Shown: positions 53,685 to 63,821 of the stretch, piece after piece
How the letters are laid out: each line of letters opens with the position of its first letter
How positions within the stretch are numbered: the stretch's first letter is position 1
Assembly: GCF_040958095.1 (NCBI RefSeq)
Contig: NC_091165.1
Span: forward strand, 30,851,186 to 30,915,185
DNA length: 64,000 nt
From: Procambarus clarkii
Lineage: Eukaryota; Arthropoda; Malacostraca; Decapoda; Cambaridae
Direction of reading: 5' to 3'
Translations under genes and position numbers: made by a program
Notes under the pieces: generated by a model
Told to the model about the DNA's origin: nothing
The model's input: only the letters and a program-made list of their open reading frames with translations
Database searches by the model: none

Positions 53685-54634
53685 ATATATGTTTGTCAGT
53701 AACTGACAAACTGTTAATCCGATTGCCAGTGAGCTAATATAATTGACAGTCAAGCAGACTAATGTAATTGGCAGACAATTATTGCATAACTGATAAAGTT
53801 AGGCAAGAGAAATATAAATTTGACTCTTAATGCCGATCAGTTTACTATGAACTCTTAAGTGATATATATTTCTAATCAAGATCGTAAAAACTCACAAATA
53901 GGCTTAAACAAACAAAAAAGAATCTGTTTACATAGAAATCTAATGAGGTAATTCCTACATTAATACATTTCTCCTACCAATATAAAGGTCTCATACTGAG
54001 TACATCTCACACTATGTTCTTTACCAACTCCAATGCTAAATAATATCAACAAAAATGTCAATACCATAGGTAAAGATTATATAATTATATTTTAAATGAA
54101 TTTCTAAAGAGAAAAACTAATTGCATTATTATTTAAATAAATATGAAGAAAAACAAAAAAAATTTGTTTTATTTTTTATTTTTAGGAGAAAAAAATTCTT
54201 TACTTACATAAATATTTGAGCAATTTTGAGTTTGTCTATACTGACAGCTTTTCTTATATAATCTATGAAGAGCATCTATCTTGTACTGTGACAGTTTTCC
54301 TGTTCTTGCTTGGTCTATGAGGAGCACCTAACTTCTATATTGACAGTTCTCTGGTTCTTGCTTGATCATGAGAAGCAATCAACTTTCAATAAAGAACAAA
54401 ATAATAAAATACCATTAGATCTTTTCATGGTAAAGTGTATTTCATAGTGAATATTATGAAGTGTATTTCTCAAACAAAATACATATACATAATTACCTTT
54501 AAAGGACATCCAACTGACATGGTGATAGCACAACATTTTCATGATGAAGCTATGTTTTCAAGATGTATATTAGAGATAAGTTAATTTATTATTGTCTTAT
54601 TACACTTCAACATTCTCTCAATCATGTCCCACAC

Positions 54635-54870
54635 TCAGTGTTTAGTTTATCATGTGAATGGATCGTTTTGTGCATCTTCATATTTCCAAGAGGAGTGAAT
54701 CTTCCCACACTCTGAGCACTCATAATGTTTGCCTACTAATGCACTAACATATGAGCTCATACTTCTAAAATGTCAGAATCTTCTCCCATACTCTGGACAC
54801 TCGTGAGGCTTATCACCAGAATAGATTAACATGTGTTCTATTATAGTTCCACATCTTTTAATTTTTTGCC
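54635..54870 (-). pseudogene. Decayed zinc-finger tail, copy 2
   Basis: Same stop and degenerate fingers as copy 1. Here the first unit keeps CCACATCTTTTAATTTTTTG, close to finger 8 of the array, so copy 2 probably preserves the older sequence at this spot. Confidence 0.65.
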
Positions 54871-55485
54871 TCACTGAACACATTCAAGTGGTCTTTCATC
54901 CACATGCATCTTCCTATGTTTCTTCATACTTCCAAGATGTTTGAATCTCTTCCCACACTCTGGACACGAATAAAGTTTATCATCTGAATGCACTAACATG
55001 TGACGTACTATAGTTCCACGTTCTTTAAATTTTTTGTCACACTCGGCACATTCAAAAGGTCTTTTATCCACATGCACCATCATGTGTCTCTTCATACTTT
55101 CAATACGACTGAATCTCTTTCCGCACTCTGGACACGAATGAGGTTTGTCACCTGAATGTACTAACATATGATACTTTACTTTTTCTTGCCGAGCGAATCT
55201 CTTCCAACACACTGGACATTCATAAGGTTTGTCACTTGAATGCACTAACATGTGATTCTTCATTGTTCCTTTACGAGTGAATCTCCTCCCACACTCTGGA
55301 CACTCGTGAGGTTTGTCACCTGAATGCACCAACATGTGATTCTTCATATTTCCTACCTGAGAGAATCTCTTCCCACACTCTGGACACTCATGAGGCTTAT
55401 CACCTGAATGCACTAACATGTGAGTCTTCATATATCCAAGACGAGTGAATACCTTCCCGCACTCTGAACAATGGTGTTTTTTCAT
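54871..55485 (-). CDS. C2H2 zinc-finger protein, seven fingers (copy 2)
   Basis: 204 codons, identical to the nine-finger copy at 1186-1968 except that finger 4 is a hybrid. Its N-terminal half is finger 4 of copy 1 (YECPVCWKRFAR) and its C-terminal half is finger 6 (QEKVKYHMLVH), so finger 5 and two half fingers are gone: exactly 56 residues or 168 bp. The break lies in a ~14-bp stretch shared by the two fingers (near 55190-55205). The next finger has HSCPEC for HFCPEC, and residue 3 is Lys for Thr. The frame is intact, so the product would be a nuclear DNA-binding protein with altered specificity, if expressed. Confidence 0.85.
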   Translation of the reverse strand: MKKHHCSECGKVFTRLGYMKTHMLVHSGDKPHECPECGKRFSQVGNMKNHMLVHSGDKPHECPECGRRFTRKGTMKNHMLVHSSDKPYECPVCWKRFARQEKVKYHMLVHSGDKPHSCPECGKRFSRIESMKRHMMVHVDKRPFECAECDKKFKERGTIVRHMLVHSDDKLYSCPECGKRFKHLGSMKKHRKMHVDERPLECVQ

Positions 55486-55539
55486 CTTCTTTACAACAGA
55501 GGCAGTTTGTCTGATAGTTTTCTCCTCAGGATGATAGCA

Positions 55540-55639
55540 CTAGAGGTGATGTTAGTAGGCGTGTCACGGTGCAAGGTCAATGTTGACGGTTAGACAAGGC
55601 TTGAGTGTTGTTTCTTAGAGTAAGACTTAATGTGAGCAC
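55540..55639 (-). other. Predicted 100-nt intron of zinc-finger gene copy 2
   Basis: Same GTGCTC donor and TACTAAC...CTCTAG acceptor as 2023-2122, without visible change. Confidence 0.4.
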
Positions 55640-55786
55640 TTGGCGGTCATTATCGGTGCTTCTTCTATATGATAGGTGCAGTTTGCGTAAAGTTTTCCTG
55701 CTCGTGTCTGGACCCAACAGCCAGTGGTGATAAAATGGCGCCCGAAGATCATACAAGCGTTCCAATGTTTTTTGTTCTGGTTCCAT
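55577..55786 (-). CDS. Short ORF, possible first exon of zinc-finger gene copy 2
   Basis: 69 codons, identical to the ORF at 2060-2269 (MEPEQKTLERL...). It is the candidate 5' exon; its first 49 codons would be retained if the predicted intron is spliced. Confidence 0.4.
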   Translation of the reverse strand: MEPEQKTLERLYDLRAPFYHHWLLGPDTSRKTLRKLHLSYRRSTDNDRQVLTLSLTLRNNTQALSNRQH

Positions 55787-55966
55787 ATCTTTTTTCTGTA
55801 GTTAACATTTTATTCTTATAACTGTTTTTTTCTATATTTATCATTTATATTTTTCCTCATATTTTCTAATTAAGGAATGTAGTTGGAATTCTTTCTTTAT
55901 ATATAATACCATTTGATTAAATCTTTTTTTGAAGGAAATATAGTTCTCCCACTACTGCGCATGACC

Positions 55967-56626
55967 CGAACCCTAATGTAACTGACCCAAGTATTAGTTG
56001 GGTTAACCCATATGCTGGAATTCAAAAAACATCGCCCATGCTGGCTGGAAAAGGCGAATTCCCCAACACTTTTATTGAAAACATCTTGATAACTTATTAA
56101 ACCAAAAAATCTTTATATGTTAGAAAAATTACAGAAACGGGATCTATAGTGAAACCTCTACATAACCATGACAATATTAAAGTAAAACCGAAAATATTTG
56201 CAGTTGAATATATATGATAATGATACTAATTGCCTTTTTCATCATTCGACGAGCTCGAAACCCACAATATTCATTTCACAACAATGCTTATTTCACGCAG
56301 ATTCGTTAATATATATAGTGTGTCTGTCGTCTGACGCGGTTGAGTGCACGCTACGCTCCTCACTCTAAGCTGTATTTCAACCCTCAAACTACCGCCAGAT
56401 GATGTAGACCGCCACCCACAGGCAGCTAAGTACATACCTGGAGTCCAAACATGTTATAGCAAAATCAAAGTAACCAACCAAAATCAACTCATTCCATCTC
56501 AAACAAATTTCAAAACAATCCTCTATGGCTGTGGGTATCAGTACATGCTGCCCGCTTCTACCCGCCACCGCGCTGCCTGACGCAAGTTTCTTCACAACAT
56601 ATACCCCCAGTCCATTCTAACCAATC
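55967..56626. other. Unassigned
   Basis: No repeat match. Two overlapping ORFs of about 70-80 codons on opposite strands (56344-56595) have no recognised domain. It may be the 5' UTR of the LINE whose ORF1 relic follows. Confidence 0.35.
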
Positions 56627-57320
56627 ATGTCTCCTAAAAATGTGACTGGCAGGGAAATAAGGGCAACAAACCCCCCTAACAAAGCATCCATCCCGGCCAA
56701 CTCTAACAGCCTTCGTGTTTCTCCGTCTGGAAGCTCTGTGGTCCGGGCGGCGGTGCTGCCCTCCCTCCTCCCCATTGAGCCAGGGAGCGGTGTCCTCTCA
56801 ATCCTCTCCAGTTAACATGCTAACATCCCAGTTTACGCAATTCAAGCGAGCAGCTTCCGGTCCCTCACCAGATTTCCCTAACTGGACCGAGAATCAGTGG
56901 TTCTAAAAGTTGTGCCTGGTCCTTGAGTCTCAAAATGCTATCATCTTGAGTCTTCAAAATGAGAATCTAGCGACCCACGCGAATCTCCAACATCAACAAC
57001 AAGAAATAACCCTCCTCCGCGAGGATATTAGAAACTTTAAGGCTAGCCAAGATCAACTCCAGCATGACTTGAATGATCTCCGTGAGGAAAACAATCTTCT
57101 GAAAACTGATGAAGTCATAAAAAACCAGGAGGAAGCTCTCAGCAAAATGACTGCTTGTATCAGTACATTATCCGCCCAACGTTCCGTCTCCCAGGAAGAA
57201 CAAGATCAGCAAAAGCTGCATAGACTCTGTTATTGTGTCGTCCCAAGATATACCTGTGGAACGTGAAGGTGAAAAGTGTGTTGAAATAGCTCAGGCTCTC
57301 ATAAAAAACGAATTGCAGGT
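56627..57320 (+). pseudogene. LINE ORF1 relic (coiled coil plus RRM-like start)
   Basis: Begins MSPKNVTGREIRATN, proline/serine-rich, shifts frame near 56810, then a coiled coil (ESQNAIILSLQNENLATHANL to LNDLREENNLLKTDE, 56920-57110). After another shift near 57190 it reads DSVIVSSQDIPVEREGEK and CVEIAQALIKNELQ, which looks like the beginning of the RNA-binding domain of LINE ORF1 proteins. Two or more frameshifts and a stop make it non-functional. Which LINE it belongs to is not clear; it differs from the esterase ORF1 of LINE-A. Confidence 0.6.
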
Positions 57321-57438
57321 CATTCTAAAGAAAAAGAACACTGTTTTTCCCAAAAACGGTGGGTTTTCTGAGGGAAGAGAACGTATGTCTGGAAGCTGAC
57401 TTTAACCACCCCAAGCTGCGGGCGCAACGAGCTGAGGT

Positions 57439-57446
57439 TATATAAG
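57439..57446 (+). promoter_or_regulatory. TATA box
   Basis: TATATAAG in a GC-rich setting (GAGGT before, CCCGGACG after). A start site about 30 bp downstream, near 57470, would begin the exon described next. Confidence 0.5.
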
Positions 57447-57469
57447 CCCGGACGCAGACTGCGTCCCCT

Positions 57470-57649
57470 TCTTCCCGACAAGCCAGCAGCTGCTCTCTTA
57501 CAAAACGCTGCTCATTGCTGCTCAGCGAGTCGTAAACACAGAAGTTTAGCCTGCTCAACTGTTCCCCCAGCATGGACCCTACACCAGTTCCTATCGACAA
57601 CGACTCGGAGCGACCCGTCAGAGGCGTCCTGCCCTTCTCAACATTTAAG
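57470..57649 (+). CDS. Candidate first exon of an unidentified gene
   Basis: About 100 nt of 5' UTR rich in GCTGCTC words precede ATG at 57572 (CCCAGCATGG context). The frame reads MDPTPVPIDNDSERPVRGVL and PFSTFK and ends at an AAG|GTAGCG donor at 57649/57650, giving 26 codons in phase 0. TATA spacing, ATG context and donor are in the expected order. No downstream exon could be linked within the window, and no domain is recognisable. Confidence 0.4.
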
Positions 57650-57740
57650 GTAGCGTTTGTGTTGTTGGCGCGCCGGACCAGTGTTTGTGTTGTTGGCGCG
57701 CCGGACCAGTGTTTGTGTCTGTGTTGGCGCGCGCGCCCCT
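57650..57740. repeat. 28-bp GC-rich tandem repeat, ~2.7 copies
   Basis: GTGTTGTTGGCGCGCCGGAC followed by CAGTGTTT occurs twice, then a partial third unit ending GGCGCGCGCGCCCC. It starts right at the putative donor. Confidence 0.8.
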
Positions 57741-58079
57741 GAAGCACGCCTGTTGGTTCAGCCTTGGTGACCAAATGCAGGTGCAGTGGACCTAGAGGGG
57801 GAGGTGACCTTCGGTGTTATGGGGCACTGGTTTTTCTCCAGTAGGTGGCTGTTATTTGAAGCACAATCGGGAGGAGGCTTGTCCACCCCCCCACCCCCAC
57901 CTCCCCCATCTGCTCAGCCCTGTACCTTAAGCTCCCTCACCCAGTTGACGTGAGGTCTGCTGCTTGGGCGACTTCTGTTGTGCCGTTAATTATTATTTAT
58001 GTTCTTTATATAAGTGCTTCTTTACAGTCTGACTGTTATAGTCATAGCGTGCTTCCTCACGCTACAATATCAACCAACC
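57741..58079. other. Unassigned, probable intron or intergenic
   Basis: C-rich patch (about 57885-57905) and no ORF of note. It ends at a LINE-B 3' fragment. Confidence 0.35.
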
Positions 58080-58490
58080 AACCCTCTCTCAACCAGTTTA
58101 AGATAAAAACTAAACAATACCTAATAAATTCCCTGTAACCCTCCTCACTCCTTTATTGTCAACCCATGTCTGTTATTTTATATTATTATTATTATTTTTT
58201 TTTTTTAATCAACACTGTTTGTCAACCTATTGTATTTGTGCTGCTTTTTCAGTCATGTTCCCCCTTTTTTTTATCTTTATTTGAATTTGTTTTCAACACT
58301 TTTTATTCTTTATGCTCAATTAGTATTAAGTTCTAGATATTAATGTTTTTCTTGCCCGAAACGCATTGCGTAATAGTGGCTTTAGGCATTGTATGTACTA
58401 GCTCTATCTATATATCAATCCATTAATGTAACATCACTTGTATGTATGTACCTTACCTGAATAAACATATTTATTTATTTATTTAATATT
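58080..58490 (+). mobile_element. LINE-B 3' end fragment
   Basis: Covers the last coding block (SLNQFKIKTKQYLINSL) and the 3' UTR with CCGAAACGCATTGCGTAATAG, ending in ATTTATTTATTTA. 5'-truncated. Confidence 0.85.
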
Positions 58491-59037
58491 TACTGTAATT
58501 TTACCTTTGCTTTCGCCCCATGCCTATGTTTATATATTGGGTAGTGCTGTTATTGTTGTTCCAGGACATTTAATGCTCAAGCCAGCTCCTATTCGTGCTG
58601 TTGTTTACTCTACTCTAAACGCTGGCTATATAAATTTTTATATTGTCTTTCAGTTCCAATGTGTTATGCCTTGCAATTTATTTATCCGCAATTTATTTAT
58701 CATGGACTTGTGATGCGGGTCCAAGCCTCTTGCTGTTACCTTTCTTGGGCTTGCAACAACGATTTGTTTCTCTCTGCAATTTATTATTACAATTTATGCA
58801 TTACCCTCGTGCATGTTTTATTAACTTATTAAAACTCTTGCTTCTTGAATTCAGTTATTTATTAAGTAAAGTAACCTAGGTTGTGCTAGTTCCCAAGTTA
58901 CAATTAAGCCTCATGCCTTAATTTGACTTTAAGATTATCTTGGTATTGTGTGCCATTAATTTACCTCAATTTATTACTGCAATTTATGCAGGTCATCCTG
59001 CATGTTATTTACTCTTACTGGTTTTGCAATTGTGATT
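58491..59037. other. Unassigned
   Basis: T-rich with recurrent GCAATTTATT words (58672, 58688, 58779, 58790, 58968, 58981). No coding evidence. It may be derived from a decayed repeat. Confidence 0.35.
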
Positions 59038-60152
59038 GTGATAAAAATGAGTTCCCTGTTGGGTTATTTGTGGACCTGCGTAAAGCTTTCGATACTGTCA
59101 ACCACCAAAACCTTCTTCTTAAATTACATCATTATGGTGTCAGAGGACACTCCCTACAATACCTCAAATCCTACCTTACTGACAGGCTCCAATGTGTTTC
59201 TGTGAATAATACAATTTCTCCCACCCTACCCATCAACTTTGGTGTTCCCCAGGGCAGCATACTTGGCACTCTCCTCTTTCTCATCTACATTAATGATCTT
59301 CCAAATGCCTCCCAACACCTCAAACCAATTCTATTTGCTGACGACACAACCTTCATTTACTCCAGTCCTGATCCCCTTGCTCTAAATGCCACAGTAAATA
59401 CTGAGCTAAATAAAGTCCATCTGTGGCTAACTGCCAACAAACTCACCCTTAACATTGACAAAACTTTCTATATTCTGTTTGACAATAAATCCTCTAATCA
59501 AATAAATCTCAAAATAAACAATACCCAAATTTGTAACAAATTAGATGGCAAATTCCTTGGCATTCTCATTGACCACAAGCTGAATTTCCAGGGACACATT
59601 CTAAACATATCAAAAAAAGTTTCAAAAACTGTGGGCATTCTTTCTAAGATCAGATATTATGTACCACGCCCTGCCCTGGTGACTCTCTATTACTCCCTTA
59701 TCTATCCATATGTCAACTATGGTATTTGTGCTTGGGGCTCTACTACCCAAAATCACTTACGTCCTCTAATTACTCAACACAAAGCTGCTATTAGGACAAT
59801 ATCCAATTCTGGCCCCAGACATCACTCGGTACCCCTACTCAAATCTCTGAATATGTTAGACATTAAGTCACTGCACATTCTCTCATGTGTATTATACATA
59901 TATAAAACGCTAAACTATAATGCCAATCCTGATCTCAAAAGCTTCATAGAAGGTTGTAACAGAACCCATGAGCACCACACCAGAAATAAATACAGTTTTG
60001 ATATTCCTAGAGTACGACTTAATCAAACCAGAAATGCTCTACAAATCAAGGGGCCCAGAATGTGGAATGACCTTCCCAACCATGTTAAAGACTGTACCTC
60101 TCTCAACCAGTTTAAGTTAAAAACGAAGCTATACCTAATAAATTCCCTGTAA
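59038..60152 (+). pseudogene. LINE-B RT and C-terminal domain, open but truncated
   Basis: An undisturbed frame of about 370 LINE codons (the open frame extends upstream to 58923 through unrelated sequence) with LFVDLRKAFDTVNHQ, GVPQGSILGTLLF, FADDTTFIYSS and the complete C-terminus to INSL-stop. The RT N-terminal blocks and the endonuclease are missing. Few changes suggest a fairly recent insertion. Not a host gene. Confidence 0.88.
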
Positions 60153-60506
60153 CCTACCTTACCCCTCTGTCGTCAACCCATGTATGTTTTTTTTTTTTTT
60201 TTCAAATCAACGCTGTTTGAATGTAATTTTCTGTAATAATTTGTAATTGTATTTGTGCTGCTTTTTCAACAATGTTCCCCCCTCTTTTACCTCTATTTTT
60301 ATTTGTACTCAACACATTTTATTCTTTTTACCCATTAGTTTTAAGCTTTAGTCATTAGTGTTTTTTCCTGCCCGAAACGCTTTGCGTAATAGTGGCTTTA
60401 GGCATTGTATGTACTAGCTCTATCTATAAAGCCAACAAACTTTGTAAAATCTCTTTATGTATGTACCTTTACCTAAATAAAAATTATTATTATTATTATT
60501 ATTATT
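59038..60506 (+). mobile_element. LINE-B, 5'-truncated, with (ATT)n tail
   Basis: Starts at GATAAAAATGAGTTCCCTG within the RT and runs through the 3' UTR (CCGAAACGCTTTGCGTAATAG) to a tail of about eight ATT units. A poly-T run is at 60186-60201. Confidence 0.9.
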
Positions 60507-60607
60507 GTTTAACTATTGTTAGCCATTAAGTTATTAAGTAACTCGGCTAGGCTGTGGTAGGCGCAGAGTACGGCCCCCCCCCCACCTTGCCTCTTGCTTT
60601 AAGATTA

Positions 60608-61609
60608 CATAAGAACATAAGAACAAAGGTAACTGCAGAAGGCCTATTGGCCCATACGAGGCAGCTCCTATTCTATAACCACCCAATCCCACTCATATAC
60701 TTGTCCAACCCGTGCTTGAAACAATCGAGGGACCCCACCTCCACAATGTTACGCGGCAATTGGTTCCACAAATCATGCAACAACCCTGTTACTGAACCAG
60801 TATTTACCCAAGTCTTTCCTAAATCTAAACTTATCCAATTTATATCCATTGTTTCGTGTTCTGTCCTGTGTTGATACTTTTAATACCCTATTAATATCCC
60901 CCCGGTTATGTCCATTCATCCACTTGTAAACCTCTATCATGTCACCCCTAACTCTTCGCCTTTCCAGTGAATGCAACTTAAGCTTTGTTAATCTTTCTTC
61001 ATATGAAAGATTTCTAATTTGGGGAATTAACTTAGTCATCCTACGCTGGACACGTTCAAGTGAATTTATATCCATTCTATAATATGGCGACCAAAACTGA
61101 ACTGCATAATCTAAATGGGGCCTAACTAGAGCAAGATATAGCTTGAGAACCACACCAGGTGTCTTGTTACTAACGCTGCGATTAATAAATCCAAGTGTCC
61201 GATTTGCCTTATTACGAACATTTATGCATTGATCCTTTTGTTTTAAATTCTTACTAATCATAACTCCCAGATCCCTTTCGCAATCCGACTTCGCAATCAC
61301 AACACCATCTAGCTCGTATCTTGTAACTCTATCATCATTACCTAACCTCAGAACTTTACATTTATCAGCATTAAACTGCATCTGCCAATCCTTTGACCAT
61401 TTCAAAACCCTATCTAGATCAACTTGAAGTGATAGTGAGTCCTCCTCCGAATTAATTTCCCTACCGATTTTCGTATCATCGGCAAATTTGCAAATGTTGC
61501 TACTCAAACCTGAATCTAAATCATTTATATATATTATAAACAACAGAGGTCCCAGGACAGAGCCTTGAGGCACTCCACTTACAACATTTTCCCACTCTGA
61601 CTTGATTCC
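60608..61609 (-). mobile_element. LINE-A 3' fragment
   Basis: (ATAAGAAC)n terminus to GACTTGATTCC. Contains the RT end (GVPQGSVLGPL, CKFADDTKIG) and C-terminus, with a 4-bp insertion near 60775 (AATCATGCAACAACC) that shifts the last ~30 codons. AGATTAC occurs on both outer sides (60601-60607 and near 61659), a likely 7-bp target duplication. Confidence 0.9.
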
Positions 61610-61655
61610 TACATAAGAACTAATTCCTACATAAGAACTAATTCCTACATAAGAA
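61600..61655. repeat. 18-bp unit repeated three times at the LINE-A 5' junction
   Basis: GATTCCTACATAAGAACTAA then ATTCCTACATAAGAACTA and a third unit. It combines LINE-A coding sequence (GATTCC) with a copy of its 3'-terminal motif ATAAGAAC, between the truncated element and the target duplication. Confidence 0.8.
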
Positions 61656-61656
61656 C

Positions 61657-61797
61657 CAGATTACTGGCCCTGCATTTACGTTTAGTTACATCAGCTAACT
61701 ATTTAGCCTTTAGCCTAATTGCCTCTTGCTTTAAGATTACTGGCCCTGCATTTACGTTTAGTTACATCAGCTAACTATTTAGCCTTTAGCCTAATTA
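61657..61797. repeat. ~75-bp tandem duplication of the LINE-A target flank
   Basis: GATTACTGGCCCTGCATTTACG to TTAGCCTTTAGCCTAATT occurs twice, separated by GCCTCTTGCTTTAA, which is also the left flank of the LINE-A at 60586-60600. Confidence 0.85.
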
Positions 61798-62245
61798 TGG
61801 TGTTTATAAATCTTGTTTATCTGTATCTTTTGCTACCCAGTCTCCCAATCTTTATGTACCCAATCTGAACATCTTTACCATTGTGATCATTGCTGTCTTA
61901 TATGTGCTGTCAATCTGCTGTATGGTGTCTATTAATCTTGTTTAAATTACTAATCAAGCTGTCAATGTAATCAATCAGAGTTTTAATATAACAATGTGCT
62001 TTAATATACTTACTAAGCTCTCTCATCTCATTTTTCTCTTGCAATGTATCTTTATCATTTATCAATTCTGATAGAAATTACCTACTTAAAATTATCTGCT
62101 AGATTAAGGACCTGCCTGAAACACTGCGCGTACTAGTGGCTTTACAAGAATGTAAATACTGTACTATCCAATGTATTCTCACAAACCCAATGTACCTTCT
62201 TGTATATATATAAATAAATAAAAATAAATAAATAAATAAAATAAT
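61798..62245 (+). mobile_element. LINE-B2 3' UTR with (TAAA)n tail
   Basis: ATCTTGTTTATCTGTATC to ACCTTCTTGTATATATAAATAAATAAA; reverse-complement match to 49711-50000 and direct match to 6340-6779. Confidence 0.85.
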
Positions 62246-62877
62246 TAGCCTTTATAACACCCACTGTCCTATGCTTACAAAACAAGTCACAACCAAAAGG
62301 CTTAACAATCCCAGGCTTACAAAGGGAATACTTAAATCCATTAATAAAAAACATGACCTGGAGAAAAAGTATAGGTTAGGAATTGTCTCCAAAGAATTCT
62401 CAAAGAATTACTCATTATTGCTATCTAAGATAATTAGACGAGCCAAAACTAAATACTACGAAGATAAATTTACCCAAATAAAGAGCAACATTAAAAAAAC
62501 TTGGAGCACAATTTCACAAATATTGGGATCAAAGAAGACTTTAAATAACAAACCAACACTCCTGTCCAATAACGATGGTCAGCTTTCAGCCTCTGATTCT
62601 GCTATTGAGTTCAATAGGTTCTTCTCTTCCATTGGGTCATCCCTTGCAAATGATATTCCATCTTCCAGTACTGACATTAAGGACTATCTTACAGGTAACT
62701 ATCCACAGTCTCTGTACCTAAAGGCTATTAATTCCACTGATGTCAATGAGATAATCCTTTCCCTTAAAACCAAGTCTAGTGCCCTTGAGGAGATACCAAC
62801 TTTAATTTACAAAAAAAACTCCAGATCTTTAGCCCCTGCTATTGCATTGCTCTTCAACAAGTCACTTGAACTCCAAA
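62246..62877 (+). pseudogene. LINE-B ORF2 fragment, cut by an element
   Basis: A 210-codon frame from LTKQVTTKRLNNP through the linker to LAPAIALLFNKSLELQT, where the next LINE-B bases (CTTTCCAGATATT) are replaced by CCAGCAAAC. It lacks endonuclease and RT catalytic blocks. The clean junction defines an element edge at 62878. Confidence 0.85.
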
Positions 62878-63745
62878 CCCAGCAAACATTTTCATGTTTT
62901 TAAAACATCCTAAAAACGACATTTCATTGTTTTCAGCACGTTTATAATTACGTTTAGAAAATGTTTTTTGAGAACTTTTATATACAACCTTAGAACGTAA
63001 ATAATTAACATTTCTAAAAACTTTTTTATAATCTTTTAATTACCTACATTAAAACGTTTAGGGTAAATTAGGGTATAATAATTTTTTAATTCATATCTGA
63101 AATAGAAAGGGAGAGAAAGAAAGAAGACATATCTGAGAAAGAAATGGACATCCTATATATGTATGTGTAAATTACAAATAAATAGGGTACAAAAAGAGAA
63201 TTAAAATATTATATTTATTTAATTAAGAATGAGTAATACAACAAAATATATGTAATAGCTCGAAATATATAGACTATATCTATAACAGAATATAAAAGTA
63301 AAAATTTAAAAATCTATAAAAATCTATATATGCAATATGTGAACACAATAGATTTTGTGATCAAGCAGCCTGTGATTCATGTCATGCTGAGATCAGTCTG
63401 ACGTTACAAGCAGTTATTGTTACTTAAAACTAAAACAAGTAAAATTTTCCGAGTATACATATAACACTATAGTTTTTCTATGACTAATAATAAAAATCTA
63501 TTAATCAAAAGTTTAGGACTAATTAACTAAAAATAAAAATCTACAAGTGAATGTAAACAGTCAAGTATAATATTCATGTAGAAAGAGAAAGAAAAAGAGA
63601 GAGAGAAGGAAAGAAAGAGAAAGAAAGAAAGGGAGAAAGAGAGAGAGAAAGAAAAGAAAAAAGTCATGTATAATATTCATATTAGCACCATGCAATATAA
63701 CTTAGATTAAGTAAAAATCTCAGACATTTTTAAATCAAATGAAAT
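62878..63745 (-). mobile_element. Unclassified element, right member of an inverted pair
   Basis: Reverse complement of 18973-19836. Its edge CCAGCAAACATTTTCATG directly follows interrupted LINE-B coding sequence. Small differences (for example GACGTTACAAGC against TACGTCAGACT orientation-matched words) show separate copies rather than one sequence. No ORF. Confidence 0.8.
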
Positions 63746-63790
63746 ATGAGAGCCAGAGAGAGAGAGCGAGAGCCAGAGAGAGAGAGAGAC

Positions 63791-63821
<31 letters not shown>

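Larger units (their letters stand above)
53685..55966. repeat. Direct duplication, copy 2 (zinc-finger segment)
   Basis: Near-identical to 1-2447. Its left edge abuts a LINE-B2 fragment and the right edge is GCGCATGACC followed by CGAACCC. Differences seen: one extra A near 54163, a 168-bp deletion near 55200, a changed 12-bp patch near 54851, two extra bases (ATAT for AT) near 55940 and a few substitutions. Confidence 0.9.
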
